Positions 1 through 9,655 of a stretch of 64,000 nucleotides of DNA are shown piece after piece; within the stretch, counting starts at the first letter, position 1, and each line of letters begins with the position of its first letter. The notes beneath the pieces are model-generated. The model saw only the letters and a list, made by a program, of their open reading frames with translations, made no database searches and was not told where the DNA came from. A program made the translations under genes and the position numbers. This DNA is from Candidatus Denitrolinea symbiosum (GTDB lineage Bacteria > Chloroflexota > Anaerolineae > Anaerolineales > Villigracilaceae). The DNA lies in NCBI GenBank assembly GCA_017312345.1, contig BLAA01000003.1:1-64000 (forward strand), written 5' to 3'.

Positions 1-3000
1 CCACCGGGACCGCGTCCGTCACGCCCGAACCGACGACGACCGCCGCGTCCGCCACTGAGATCGCGTCCGTCACGCCCGAACCGACGACGACCCTCATCTC
101 CCCCGTCACCGAAACGCCCACCGTCGAGCCGCCCACGTCCACGCCCGAACCTCCCGCCACCGCGACGCCAACAGCCGAGCCGGTCACGCCGACCGTCACG
201 CTCGAACCCGTCGAAACGGTGGAGATCCTCGTCAAATTCAAAGGCCTCGTCCCCAATTTCATCGCCAGCGGCATCATCAAATCTGCGGGCGGCGAAGTGA
301 CCGACAAAACAAACGGCATCGGCCTGAACGTGGTGGCCGTGCCGGAAGACCAGGCCGAAGACCTCATCCAGGGCCTGACCGACAACCTGCTGGTGGATTA
401 CGCCGAACCGAACCACACGGCGCGGGCCTTCTACGCGCCCAACGACCCCGGCTTCAGCGACCAGACCAACCTGTCCGTCATGCAGGTCCCCTTCGCCTGG
501 GATGTGACGCGCGGCGAGAACGTGATCGTGGCCGTCATTGACACCGGACTCGACTTCACCCATCCCGACCTGATCTCCAACCTGTGGGCCAACCCCGGCG
601 AAATGGGGATGGACGTCAACGGCAACGACAAGGCTTCCAACGGCGTGGACGACGACAACGACGGCTACGTGGATAACTGGCTGGGCTGGAACTTCGTGGA
701 CAACAACAACGACCTCGCCGACCACAACGGACACGGCACGCACAGCGCGGGCGTCATCGGCGCGGGCATGGACAACGCGCTGGGGATCGCGGGCATCGCG
801 CCCGGCGCGCGCATCCTGCCCATCAAAGCGCTGAACGACCAGGGCTACGGCTCCTACGCCGACGTTGCGCGCGCCATCGTCTACGCGGTGGACCACGGCG
901 CGCGGGTCATCAACCTCGGCTTCGGCGGACAGGCCGAAAGCCAGGCGCTGCGCGACGCCACCGACTACGCCCACCAGCACGACGCGGTCGTCGTGGCCGC
1001 GGCCGGCAACGGCGCGTCGGACGCGCCCTACTATCCCGCCGCCAACCCGAACGTCATCGCCGCGCTCGCCCTCGACCCGTCCCTCGCGCTGGCCTCCTTC
1101 TCCAGTTACGGCTACGTCTACAGCGTGGGCGCGCCGGGCATGGGGATTTTCTCCACCGTCACCGGCGGCGGGACGGGGACGCTGGACGGTTCCTCCGTCT
1201 CCGCGGCAGAAGTCTCCGGCGTGGCGGCGCTGCTCGCCTCCCGTCCGCAATTCGACACGGCGGACAAGATCCGCGGCGCCATCTTCGGCTCCGCGCGGGA
1301 CCTCGGGGCGGCCGGCCACGACCCGTACTTCGGCTACGGCCTCGTCCAAGCTCTGGACGCGCTGGCCTACAACCCGTCCGCGTTCCAAACGCCCACGCCC
1401 TCCCCCACCCCCGCGGGGACGGCCACCCCCATCCCAACCGGCATTCCCACCGGAGTCGCGATCCAGGTGGACGCGCCCAACGCCGACATCAACAACTACA
1501 CGCGTTCCTGCCCCACCGGCGCGGTCTTCGGCGCGCTGGGTGGCGCGAACGTCCCGGCGGTGCAAGTGGACGACGGCGCATCCGCCGCCATCCCGGTCGG
1601 ATTCGATTTCTGGCACATGGGCGCGCGCTACACCAGCGTGTACGCCAGTTCGAACGGCTGGCTGTCGTTCAGCGACCCGCTCGGAAATTCATATCCCAAC
1701 AACAACGCGCCCACCCTCGCCAACGCCCTGCCGCGTCCGATGCTCGCCCCCCTGTGGGACGACCTGAGCGGCGTCGGCGGGACCGCGTCGTACGCCACGA
1801 CCGGGACCGCGCCCAACCGCGTCTTCACCTTCGAATGGTTCAACTGGCGCTGGTCAAGCGGCGCGGCCGGCGCGACGATCAGTTTCCGCGTGGAACTCTA
1901 CGAGAGCAGCGGCGTGACGCGCTTCCGCTATGTGCGCGACGCCGCGCCCGTCGTCGCGGGATCCGCCTCGGTCGGTATGACCGGTTCCGGCGTCGGCCCG
2001 GGGACCTTCCTGGCGGTCAACCCCAACACTTCGTTCACGACCGTCTGCCCCAGCTGGGACGCGAACGCCGACCCGGCCAACATCTTCGGCAAACCGCCGA
2101 GCGGAAAGATCCTGACCTTCACGCCTCCCACGCCGGCCGACCCGACCGACTTGCGCGTTACCGCCTCCACCGCCAACACCGCGACTTTGACCTGGACTGA
2201 CAACGCCAGCAACGAAAACGGCTACGTGATCTACGCCTCGACGGACGGCGTCAACTTCACCACGCAGGCGGGACTCACCCCGGGCTGGCAGGCGAACGCG
2301 ATCCCCGGCACAGGCTCCACCGGCACGACCACAGTGACCGGACTCTCGAACGTCGAACAACTCTACTGGCGCGTCTACGCCGTCTCGGAGGGACGCTTGA
2401 GCGCCGCGCCCGCGGCGATCCACCCGCCCTCCGCGCTGACCTTCACCAACTTCCAGCCGACCTCGGCGACCCTCAATTGGGTCGACAGCCCCGACGACGC
2501 CGGTTACGTCATCCTCAATTCCACCAACGGGACTGACTTTGCCTTCGTCGCGCAGGTTCCCGCCAACGCCATCTCCTACAACGCGGGCGGGTTGACCGCG
2601 GGCGTATCCTACGCGTGGCGTGTGCAGGCGATCAACCCGCGCGCGGCCAGTTCCGCCATTCAGGGATCTACGCCCGCCGTCGTCATCACCGCGCCGGCGG
2701 ACAACTCCACCTTCCTCCAATCCAACACGATCCACTTCGACGCGACCGCCACAGACGCGCTGCAAGGCGACCTGACGCCGGTCATCGAGTGGAGCTCCGA
2801 TATTGACGGCGCGCTCGGCACGGGCGGAAGCCTGAACCGCTCCAACATGAGTCTCGGCCAGCATGTGATCACCGCCGAGGCGACGAGTCCGAATGGCTTG
2901 ACCGCCGTCGCCACGATAACGATCATCGTCACCGACGCGGGCGGAAACGTCCCGCCGCAGCTGTTCATCACCGCGCCCGTCAACAACTCCGTCTTCATGC

Positions 3001-5738
3001 AGGGCGCGAACGTCACTTTCACCGGGACGGCCAATGACCTCCAGGACGGCAACCTGAGCGTCAACATCCAATGGAGTTCCAGCATTGACGGCGCGCTGGG
3101 AACCGGTTCGAGCGTCTCCACCAACGCCCTCAGCGTGGGCATCCACATCATCACGGCGCAGGTGACGGACTCGGACAACCTGACCAGCACGAAGACCATC
3201 CGCGTCTACGTGACCGACCTGAACGGAAACCTGCCTCCCGACCTGGTCATTCTCTCGCCGGTCAACAACGCCTCCTTCCAGCAAGGCGACATTGTGGGCT
3301 TCCTGGGCAGGGCGCTCATCGCCTCCAACGGCGACATCAGCGGCCACATCCAATGGACGTCGAGCCTGGACGGCGCGCTGGCTGCCGACTCATCCAGCTT
3401 CGGCTCGTCCGCGCTGAGCGTGGGCGCGCACACCATCACCGCCTCGGTGACGGACGCCAACTCCGGCCTGATCGCTACGGCCGCGATCGCGATCATCGTC
3501 CAGCCGCCTGCTCCGGCGGGCGACGATCCGCACGGCATGTTCAACGGCTCGGTGGATACCTGCGCGGCCTGTCATGCGTCCCACTCCGCCGAGAGTTGGG
3601 GACCGCTCGTGCAGTTCCCCGATTCGCCCTACCAGAACAACGATTACTGCCTGAGCTGTCACTCCTCCGGCGCGCAGGCGTACTCCACCCACTCGAATAT
3701 GGACGCCACAGCCGCGCTCGAACAGCCGTTTGAGTTGTTGTGCATCCAATGTCACGACCCGCACGGCAGCCAGCCCAATCTATCCAACATCCGCCGCGGC
3801 CTGAAGTTGGGGACGCTGCCTTCCACCTTCGACGCGATGACCGACTCCGGGAGTTCGGTCCTCTTCACCGCGCGGACCGGCGCGGGCTCCTTCGACGACG
3901 GCTCCAACCCGGCCTCGCAGCTTTGCGCGGCCTGCCATCAAAGCGCCGCCAACCCCGGCGCGCCGATGACCCTCCACAACGGCGGCGCGAACCACAACGG
4001 CGGGCGGGACTACGCCGGGCAGGACTGCGCCGCCTGCCATCCGCACAGCGTCGATTCGGACGTCTCCACCCGCGACGGCTTCACCACCACCTGCCGCGCC
4101 TGTCACTCCCAGCCGCAGGACGCCGGGAACGGGACGCCGCGCCGCCAGATCGTGGGCTACCCCGCCGGGTCGGGCGGAAACGACAACGACTTCGCGCGCG
4201 CCTCGCACCACGTTGAAGGCAACGACGCGGTCGCCGACGCGGACTGCGTCGTCTGTCACGAAATGACCCAGCACACGCAGGGCAAAGTGCGTCTCTATAA
4301 CGAGGACGCGCCCTCCATCGTCTACACGCTCGACTACCTCAAGGACGGCGCCAACGACGCGGCCGAGTACGAATCGTTCTGCCTGTCCTGCCACGACTCG
4401 AACGGAAAAGCCGGCAACCTGACGCCGTTCAGCGACAAGAAACTCGTCCCCTCGCTCAGCGTCTCCTTGTGGAACTTCGCCCAGCACAACGTCGTCCGGC
4501 CGTTCTTCTCCGCCTCCTGCCTCGACTGTCACAGCAACGGCCACGGCTCGAACAAGGCCAGCCTGCTCTCGCAATACTCGGCCTCCGCGCCGTGGGACTA
4601 TCAATACCTCGGTTCCGGCGCGGCCCCCGCCGACGTGATGGACCAGGAGGAGGACTTCTGCGCCAAGTGCCACAGCGCCTCCGGCCCGGGCAAGGACATC
4701 CAAACCGCCTTCACAAACTACGCCAACACCGCCACGCGCATCTTCAAACACGACGTGGGCAATACCTACCAACGACACAATCCCAGCGAGGTCTTCGCGG
4801 GACTCTTCGGAGGCGCCAACCGCCACGTCGAATGCGCGGACTGCCACGACTCGCACGCGGCAAAGGACGGCGCGACCCTGCCTCCCACGCTTCCGCTGGA
4901 ACTGCGCGGCGCCTCGGGCGTGGAACCGGTCTACAGCGGGAGCGGCGCGCCGCTCAGTTACAACTTCCTCGCCCAATCCAGCGCGGAATACCAGATCTGC
5001 TTCAAGTGTCACTCCGGGTACACAACCCTGCCGACCTATCTGCCGGATGGCTGGAACGGCGCCTCCTTCACGCCAAACGGACTCTACAAACTGACGACCA
5101 GCGCCCTGCCCCAGATCGCCGACAGCCGCGACATGGCGCTCGAATTCAACCCCAACGCCGCCAGCTTCCACGGCGTGCTTGCCCCGGGGAAAAACCCCAA
5201 CATGCCGGATAGTTTTGTGCCAGCCTCGGGCTGGACCGGTACCAGCCGCCTGTACTGCTCGAGCTGCCACACCAACGCCAACCCCGCCGCGGACGGGAGC
5301 GGTACGCACGGCTCGCCCTGCCTCCACCTGCTGCGCGACGCCGTCAACGACGCGACTTGCAATCAATACACCACCGTCTGGGCGGCCGGCCGCCCGAACG
5401 ACAACGAGGTCTGCTTCGCCTGCCATCGCAGCGACGTGTACAACGCCAGCGCCCGCGCCATGAACGTCAACCTGACCGTCTTCCGCTCCGGCCAAACCAC
5501 GAACCTGCACTGGAAACACTCGTACGAATGGGGAATCTCCTGCTACACCTGCCACGACTCGCACGGCAGCGAGCAGTTACATCTGATCAACTTCGACGCC
5601 TCGGTTGTAGAACTCGAGCCGGGCTACACCAGTCAAAGCGCCTGGCAGGCCAGCCTCAACCCGAACGGGACCACGGCCACCGCATCCTGTTACACTGGGC
5701 CCGGCGGCTGTCACAGCGCGCAATCCTACACGCCTTAA
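1..5738 (+). CDS. Exported subtilase (S8) fused to FN3/Ig-like domains and a multiheme cytochrome c-type tail, 5' partial
   Basis: The reading frame is open from base 3 through a Pro/Thr-rich linker, so the true start lies upstream of the window. A GTG at 219 is only an internal codon. Counting from 219, an inhibitor-like prodomain (about 1-70) precedes an S8 catalytic domain with Asp108 (VIDTG), His172 (GHGTH) and Ser326 (GSS). A beta-sandwich region, two FN3-like domains (about 2140-2660 nt) and three Ig/PKD-like repeats (about 2676-3510 nt) follow. The C-terminal third carries 15 CxxCH heme c motifs between 3561 and 5555, plus a terminal CX6CH. The protein would need export and cytochrome c maturation. 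It is probably a surface protease joined to an electron-carrying tail; the substrate and redox partner are unknown. The domain calls are firm, but the combined function is inference. Confidence 0.9.
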   Translation, partial: TGTASVTPEPTTTAASATEIASVTPEPTTTLISPVTETPTVEPPTSTPEPPATATPTAEPVTPTVTLEPVETVEILVKFKGLVPNFIASGIIKSAGGEVTDKTNGIGLNVVAVPEDQAEDLIQGLTDNLLVDYAEPNHTARAFYAPNDPGFSDQTNLSVMQVPFAWDVTRGENVIVAVIDTGLDFTHPDLISNLWANPGEMGMDVNGNDKASNGVDDDNDGYVDNWLGWNFVDNNNDLADHNGHGTHSAGVIGAGMDNALGIAGIAPGARILPIKALNDQGYGSYADVARAIVYAVDHGARVINLGFGGQAESQALRDATDYAHQHDAVVVAAAGNGASDAPYYPAANPNVIAALALDPSLALASFSSYGYVYSVGAPGMGIFSTVTGGGTGTLDGSSVSAAEVSGVAALLASRPQFDTADKIRGAIFGSARDLGAAGHDPYFGYGLVQALDALAYNPSAFQTPTPSPTPAGTATPIPTGIPTGVAIQVDAPNADINNYTRSCPTGAVFGALGGANVPAVQVDDGASAAIPVGFDFWHMGARYTSVYASSNGWLSFSDPLGNSYPNNNAPTLANALPRPMLAPLWDDLSGVGGTASYATTGTAPNRVFTFEWFNWRWSSGAAGATISFRVELYESSGVTRFRYVRDAAPVVAGSASVGMTGSGVGPGTFLAVNPNTSFTTVCPSWDANADPANIFGKPPSGKILTFTPPTPADPTDLRVTASTANTATLTWTDNASNENGYVIYASTDGVNFTTQAGLTPGWQANAIPGTGSTGTTTVTGLSNVEQLYWRVYAVSEGRLSAAPAAIHPPSALTFTNFQPTSATLNWVDSPDDAGYVILNSTNGTDFAFVAQVPANAISYNAGGLTAGVSYAWRVQAINPRAASSAIQGSTPAVVITAPADNSTFLQSNTIHFDATATDALQGDLTPVIEWSSDIDGALGTGGSLNRSNMSLGQHVITAEATSPNGLTAVATITIIVTDAGGNVPPQLFITAPVNNSVFMQGANVTFTGTANDLQDGNLSVNIQWSSSIDGALGTGSSVSTNALSVGIHIITAQVTDSDNLTSTKTIRVYVTDLNGNLPPDLVILSPVNNASFQQGDIVGFLGRALIASNGDISGHIQWTSSLDGALAADSSSFGSSALSVGAHTITASVTDANSGLIATAAIAIIVQPPAPAGDDPHGMFNGSVDTCAACHASHSAESWGPLVQFPDSPYQNNDYCLSCHSSGAQAYSTHSNMDATAALEQPFELLCIQCHDPHGSQPNLSNIRRGLKLGTLPSTFDAMTDSGSSVLFTARTGAGSFDDGSNPASQLCAACHQSAANPGAPMTLHNGGANHNGGRDYAGQDCAACHPHSVDSDVSTRDGFTTTCRACHSQPQDAGNGTPRRQIVGYPAGSGGNDNDFARASHHVEGNDAVADADCVVCHEMTQHTQGKVRLYNEDAPSIVYTLDYLKDGANDAAEYESFCLSCHDSNGKAGNLTPFSDKKLVPSLSVSLWNFAQHNVVRPFFSASCLDCHSNGHGSNKASLLSQYSASAPWDYQYLGSGAAPADVMDQEEDFCAKCHSASGPGKDIQTAFTNYANTATRIFKHDVGNTYQRHNPSEVFAGLFGGANRHVECADCHDSHAAKDGATLPPTLPLELRGASGVEPVYSGSGAPLSYNFLAQSSAEYQICFKCHSGYTTLPTYLPDGWNGASFTPNGLYKLTTSALPQIADSRDMALEFNPNAASFHGVLAPGKNPNMPDSFVPASGWTGTSRLYCSSCHTNANPAADGSGTHGSPCLHLLRDAVNDATCNQYTTVWAAGRPNDNEVCFACHRSDVYNASARAMNVNLTVFRSGQTTNLHWKHSYEWGISCYTCHDSHGSEQLHLINFDASVVELEPGYTSQSAWQASLNPNGTTATASCYTGPGGCHSAQSYTP
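12..92 (+). repeat. Direct repeat of 30 bp in the Pro/Thr linker
   Basis: A 30-bp sequence at 12-41 recurs at 63-92, 51 bp (17 codons) apart. Both copies are in frame and encode part of the low-complexity Pro/Thr/Glu linker of the subtilase. It looks like a coding repeat that lengthens a linker. Confidence 0.8.
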
Positions 5739-5748
5739 GGAGGTTCCC

Positions 5749-6036
5749 ATGAAACGGCCGCGCGTCAACATCCTCTCCCTGCTCTTCGACCTGCTCATTG
5801 ACTTCGCCCTGATGGGCATGGGCGTCGTCCTGTACTATCATTTCATGGTATACCCGCTCGCGCCGGTGGGACTCAGCCAGGTCTTCATTGACATCGTCGG
5901 CAGCAAGCTGACGGCCGTACTCATCATCTCCGGGCTTCCATTCATCGTCGGCCTGTTCAGCCTGATTCGCGTCATCGTCCGCACCGGGAAGAAACTCGCC
6001 GCGCCGAAAGACAAAGGCGACGCGCCGGCCTCCTGA
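5749..6036 (+). CDS. Small two-helix membrane protein
   Basis: A 95-residue protein with two hydrophobic segments (about residues 8-30 and 52-77) and a short basic, charged C-terminus. It starts 10 nt after the multiheme subtilase stop. A very strong Shine-Dalgarno (TAAGGAGGT) overlaps that stop, so the two are probably co-transcribed and translationally linked. I do not recognise the family. It could be a membrane partner of the upstream exported protein, but that rests on position only. Confidence 0.8.
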   Translation: MKRPRVNILSLLFDLLIDFALMGMGVVLYYHFMVYPLAPVGLSQVFIDIVGSKLTAVLIISGLPFIVGLFSLIRVIVRTGKKLAAPKDKGDAPAS

Positions 6037-6063
6037 CGCGCGCTGATCCGGGACAATGCCTCC

Positions 6064-6837
6064 ATGCAATCCCTCGTCCGCTTTTGGAAAAAAGACATCA
6101 TCAACAAATTGATCGTGCTGGTCCTGTTGGCGCTGGCCGGAGGCGCTATCGGGATCGCGGCGCTGGCTTTCAACATGCCGCAGGGCAAGGAATTCACGAA
6201 AGCCTTCACCGACCTCCTGCCGGTCCGCTCGACGCCGACCTTCGACGTCAACCTGTACCTGACGCCGGGCGCCGTCCAAGTAACGCCATTGCCGACGCTC
6301 ACCCCCACCCCGCGGCCGACCATCACCTCCCGCCCGTCCGAGATGCCCACCCTCGCGCTGGAACAACCCAGCCCGACGCCCGCTTCCATCCTGACCGTCG
6401 AGCCGGCCGCGGCTTCCCAGCCTCAACCTGGCCCGGCCTGCCTCCCGAACAACCCGCGTCTCTCCGGCCAGATCCTGGACGTGGTGGACGCGGTCACAGT
6501 CCGCGCCATGATCGACGGGCTGGTGTACACCGTCCGCTACATCGGCGTGACCGAACCAGACGACGACCGCTTCCTGCTTGCGGCGCGCTCCCTGAACTCG
6601 AAACTGGTCTACGGGAAATTCGTCACCCTCATCGCGGACGTCGAGGCGAAAGACGAGCGCGGACGTTCGCTCTATTATGTGCTGCTCGACGGTCAACTGG
6701 TCAACCTCGAACTCATCCGGCAGGGACTAGGTCTCGCGCACGACGCGCCGCCGAACTCCTCCTGCGCCGCGCTCTTCCAGCAGGCGCAGCAGGACGCCAT
6801 GAACGCCAAAGTGGGACAGTGGAGCGTCGCTCCCTGA
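6064..6837 (+). CDS. Membrane-anchored staphylococcal nuclease-like (TNase fold) protein
   Basis: 257 residues: an N-terminal membrane segment (about 11-31), a Pro/Thr-rich linker (about 65-125) and a C-terminal SNase-like domain. The domain keeps the VRYIGV strand with its Arg and the DERGRSLYYVLLDG segment, which holds the second conserved Arg of thermonuclease. The E of the usual (T/A)PE motif is shifted (VTEPDD), so catalysis is not certain. It would act outside the membrane on nucleic acid, or have become a binding domain. It follows the small membrane protein by 27 nt in the same direction and is probably in the same operon. Confidence 0.8.
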   Translation: MQSLVRFWKKDIINKLIVLVLLALAGGAIGIAALAFNMPQGKEFTKAFTDLLPVRSTPTFDVNLYLTPGAVQVTPLPTLTPTPRPTITSRPSEMPTLALEQPSPTPASILTVEPAAASQPQPGPACLPNNPRLSGQILDVVDAVTVRAMIDGLVYTVRYIGVTEPDDDRFLLAARSLNSKLVYGKFVTLIADVEAKDERGRSLYYVLLDGQLVNLELIRQGLGLAHDAPPNSSCAALFQQAQQDAMNAKVGQWSVAP

Positions 6838-6852
6838 AACCTCGCCCCCGAT

Positions 6853-7827
6853 TCACTCCCCCCGTTTCCAATTCAGAAAAGCCTCCAACACCTTGCGGTT
6901 GATGAGGATATCGTTGCTCTTGTGGTCGGTGAGTTCCACGTCCACGGCGGCGATGCCGTTGGCCGAAGCCCAGTCAATCAGCTGGCCGGTATATTGACAG
7001 CCCGGGTCGTTGATGGGCGGATAGAGATAGGCGCTGACCTGCGAAAGCGCGCGCGCCAGACTGTCCGAGGCGGGATCGGGCTCGGGACGTCCGCCCGCGA
7101 AGATGGCGGACATGGCGCTGTGATAACTGATGAGCGCGTCGACGCGGTTTTCGAGCAGGAAATCGCGCAGGGCGCGCGTCTCCGGCTCGGAGAAGGGAGA
7201 TTCGCCCGCAGAAATGGGAGCGGCGGCGAAGCATCCCGTCCGATCCCAATCGGCCTGCCAGAGGGCGTCCCAGTTGCGGTTGAGGTCCACGCCGCGGGCG
7301 TTGGAGCGGCCGGCTGGGAGGTCCAGGTAATCGTAAAAACCGTCGGGGTTGAAGACGGGCAGGAGGTAGAGCGTGATGTCTTCGGGGACTGTGATCGAAC
7401 CGCTTCTTAAGTCGTCCCGTAAAAGATAGACCAGCGTGGCGGTGTTCCCCTCGTAGCCGCCGTGGATGGCGCCGATGATGACGCGCGCGGTCGGGCCGGT
7501 CCCGAAGCGGTACACGTCCAGCGACTTGCCTTCCAAAGACTTGCCGATGGAAAATGGCTCTCCCTCCTGCGGCTGCGGGGTGACAGTGGGCGTGAACGTG
7601 ATCGCGAAGACCGGCGATGGGACGGGCGTCACCGTCGCGGCCGGCGGCGAGGCGGACGCGGGCGCGGCCGTTTCGCTCGCGGCAGCCGGCGGGGCAGCCG
7701 GGCGCGGCCGGGCGAGCAGGCTCAACAGTCCCAGGAGCAGGCTGAACAGAACCAGCGCGATCAACGCGCCGATCCCCAGCCACTTAATATCCGATCTGGA
7801 GATGGTAACGCGGCGGCGAGGTTTCAT
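6853..7827 (-). CDS. Membrane-anchored M14-family zinc carboxypeptidase
   Basis: 324 residues. An N-terminal transmembrane helix (about 15-38) and a Pro/Ala/Thr linker precede an M14 peptidase domain. The zinc ligands are visible as His122 and Glu126 (HGGYE) and His236 (SYHSAM). The substrate Arg184 lies in DLNRNWD, and the catalytic Glu299 lies in VDVELTD. The complete active site argues for an active extracytoplasmic carboxypeptidase, possibly acting on peptidoglycan peptides or oligopeptides. It converges with the nuclease-like gene, with a 15-nt gap and no obvious terminator. Confidence 0.9.
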   Translation of the reverse strand: MKPRRRVTISRSDIKWLGIGALIALVLFSLLLGLLSLLARPRPAAPPAAASETAAPASASPPAATVTPVPSPVFAITFTPTVTPQPQEGEPFSIGKSLEGKSLDVYRFGTGPTARVIIGAIHGGYEGNTATLVYLLRDDLRSGSITVPEDITLYLLPVFNPDGFYDYLDLPAGRSNARGVDLNRNWDALWQADWDRTGCFAAAPISAGESPFSEPETRALRDFLLENRVDALISYHSAMSAIFAGGRPEPDPASDSLARALSQVSAYLYPPINDPGCQYTGQLIDWASANGIAAVDVELTDHKSNDILINRKVLEAFLNWKRGE

Positions 7828-8189
7828 CTATCCCTTGATATCATTGAATTCCTGCCGAGTATATGCGATTGCAAACGGCATGACAAGAAGAAAAACGCGC
7901 CGGCGCGGGCGCCTTTCAAAGCAGGCTGCTTCGGTTGGCGAATTTTTTGAATGGACATTATCGGAAATAACGCCGGCGTTTCTTTTTCTGCCGCGAGTGA
8001 CGCGAATTTCGCGAAAAATCATGGAAAATTCGCGCGCATTCGTGAAATTCGCGGCCAGGAATTTTATTTCCGAAGGAGTCTAATGCATTCGCGTCACGCC
8101 TGGGACGGCGCCGGGATTCGCGGCTGCGCGGCCTGCGCGATGAGAGTTCTCCGGCTTTGCTGCAGCCATGCAAGCTTCTGAAATTTTCA
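7828..8189. other. Intergenic region with AT/CG mini-repeats
   Basis: About 360 bp between the M14 gene start and the tRNA promoter. No convincing gene is seen. Around 7997-8060 there are several near-copies of short ATTCGCG/ATTCGTG motifs about 9-10 nt apart, a dispersed-repeat-like pattern of unknown role. The promoter of the M14 gene presumably lies at the left end. Confidence 0.5.
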
Positions 8190-8218
8190 TTGCCAGAAAA
8201 GCCAAACGCGGCTATAAT
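8190..8218 (+). promoter_or_regulatory. Sigma-70-type promoter of tRNA-Pro
   Basis: TTGCCA at 8190-8195 and a perfect TATAAT at 8213-8218 are separated by exactly 17 nt. This places initiation about 8 nt before the mature tRNA 5' end. The selenocysteine tRNA has the same -35 hexamer and the same spacing. Confidence 0.85.
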
Positions 8219-8232
8219 GCCCCTCGCTCAAT

Positions 8233-8308
<76 letters not shown>

Positions 8309-8319
8309 AGAGAGTACGA

Positions 8320-8354
8320 AAAATCGCCCGCCGGACGGGCGATTTTGTTTTTTG
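8320..8354 (+). terminator. Rho-independent terminator of tRNA-Pro
   Basis: A perfect 11-bp stem (8320-8330 with 8336-8346) with a 5-nt loop is followed by a T-rich run (GTTTTTTGG). Confidence 0.9.
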
Positions 8355-8483
8355 GCTCTCCCGTAATCGACGGGAAAGCGCTCAAAGTGGGAGGGCAAGG
8401 ATCTGCCAGGCGGCGGCGTGTTGGGCGTGAGAAAGCAGGCGGAAATCAAGAAGAAAAGCAGGATGGGTGAATACCTCGCGGCC

Positions 8484-9593
8484 TCATTGTCCGCGGAAAC
8501 TCATCCACACTTCGAGCGCGGGCTTGGGAGCGCCGTCCAACTCGCGCAGGCCGAGAGACGCAAACAGGCTCAGGGCGATGATGTCGTTCTGGCTCACGCC
8601 CGGTTGTCCCAATGCGCTGGCGTACGAGTCCATGTCAAGGTCGTTGAGCAGCAGGTATACCCAAAACGCCAGCCGCGGTCCGAGTTGATCGTGGATGGCG
8701 TTCAAGTACGCCACCTGGTCTTCGGGCGTGGCGTGGATGTCCCCCGCGCTAACGGTGGTCCAGCCGCCCTCGGCCACCGCGACCGGCTTGTCGGTCCGCG
8801 CAAGGAGGCGGGAGTAGTAGTCCGTGGGGATGTCCTTGCCCGAGGGGAAGATGAAGTACGGGTACGAGGAGATCGCCCACAAGTCCAGGTTTGGCTCGAA
8901 AGCCTCCACCTGTTCCCAGTTCGGCGAGAGCCGCGCCCGATTTCCCTCCTCGGGTTGCGGCCACATGTTATTCAGGTCGTCCCACTGAAACGTCACAAAG
9001 ATTTGCGTGTCGGGCGCCTCGGCTTTGACCTGCGCGTATACTTCCTTGTAGAGACTGACGAAGTTCGCCGCGTCGTTGGGAAACGCGTCCATGTAGGTGT
9101 TGATCTCGGAGGCGAGGCCGAGGTAATACGGATGGAACGTGCGGACGATCCACAGCGTGTAATTGGCGAACGCCGCGCGCACATTGGGATTGGCGAACGA
9201 CGCCTCCCAACCTGCAGGCAGGTCTTTGAACTCGCGTCGGTTCAGACCGTTGAGCGCGTCCACCACGTAGACGGAGTCGAGACCGTTCTGTCGCGCCAGC
9301 GACTCCTGCCCCGCAATGTCGCTTCGAGATTTGGATTCACCGTCCACGCCGCCGACAAAATCTGCCCACGGGATGTTGTGCTGGAAGAGGACGAAGTCCC
9401 CGTACTGGCCGAGGTCTTTGAAATGATTGACCGCGCTCAGGAGGTTGACTTTTGGCGGGGAGGGAAAGAACCCGTACATGGTCTGGGTGGAGGCGGGCGG
9501 GTTGCGCGTCGAGAACGGCGTGACAGGTCCGCTCTGCCCGCAGGCGAGGGAGATGAGAAGAATAAAGAGCGTGAACAGGGAGAATCGTTTCAT
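8484..9593 (-). CDS. Lipoprotein, clan GH-A glycoside hydrolase-like
   Basis: 369 residues with a lipoprotein signal (lipobox LISLAC, Cys18). The rest reads as a TIM-barrel glycosidase. Glu163 in GLASEIN fits the acid/base after strand 4, and Glu275 in VAVAEGGW fits the nucleophile on strand 7. The layout resembles GH53-type endo-galactanases and related clan GH-A enzymes. The protein would sit on the outer face of the membrane and cleave a polysaccharide. The substrate cannot be told from sequence by eye. Confidence 0.8.
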   Translation of the reverse strand: MKRFSLFTLFILLISLACGQSGPVTPFSTRNPPASTQTMYGFFPSPPKVNLLSAVNHFKDLGQYGDFVLFQHNIPWADFVGGVDGESKSRSDIAGQESLARQNGLDSVYVVDALNGLNRREFKDLPAGWEASFANPNVRAAFANYTLWIVRTFHPYYLGLASEINTYMDAFPNDAANFVSLYKEVYAQVKAEAPDTQIFVTFQWDDLNNMWPQPEEGNRARLSPNWEQVEAFEPNLDLWAISSYPYFIFPSGKDIPTDYYSRLLARTDKPVAVAEGGWTTVSAGDIHATPEDQVAYLNAIHDQLGPRLAFWVYLLLNDLDMDSYASALGQPGVSQNDIIALSLFASLGLRELDGAPKPALEVWMSFRGQ

Positions 9594-9655
9594 GGATATC
9601 GGATGTCTTGCCGTTCAAACATCAGCGCGTTGTGGCGAGTCGATGTAGTCCTGGG

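Noticed and set aside
1854..3353. Long open frame on the minus strand opposite the subtilase (also 3780-5564 minus)
   Set aside because: These arise from the GC-rich codon bias of the real gene on the plus strand. The products are Arg/Gly/Val-rich with no motifs, and the plus-strand protein is clearly genuine.
5656..6696. Minus-strand frame of 346 codons opposite the small membrane and nuclease-like genes
   Set aside because: Shadow of two well-supported plus-strand genes with good ribosome sites; its composition is atypical.
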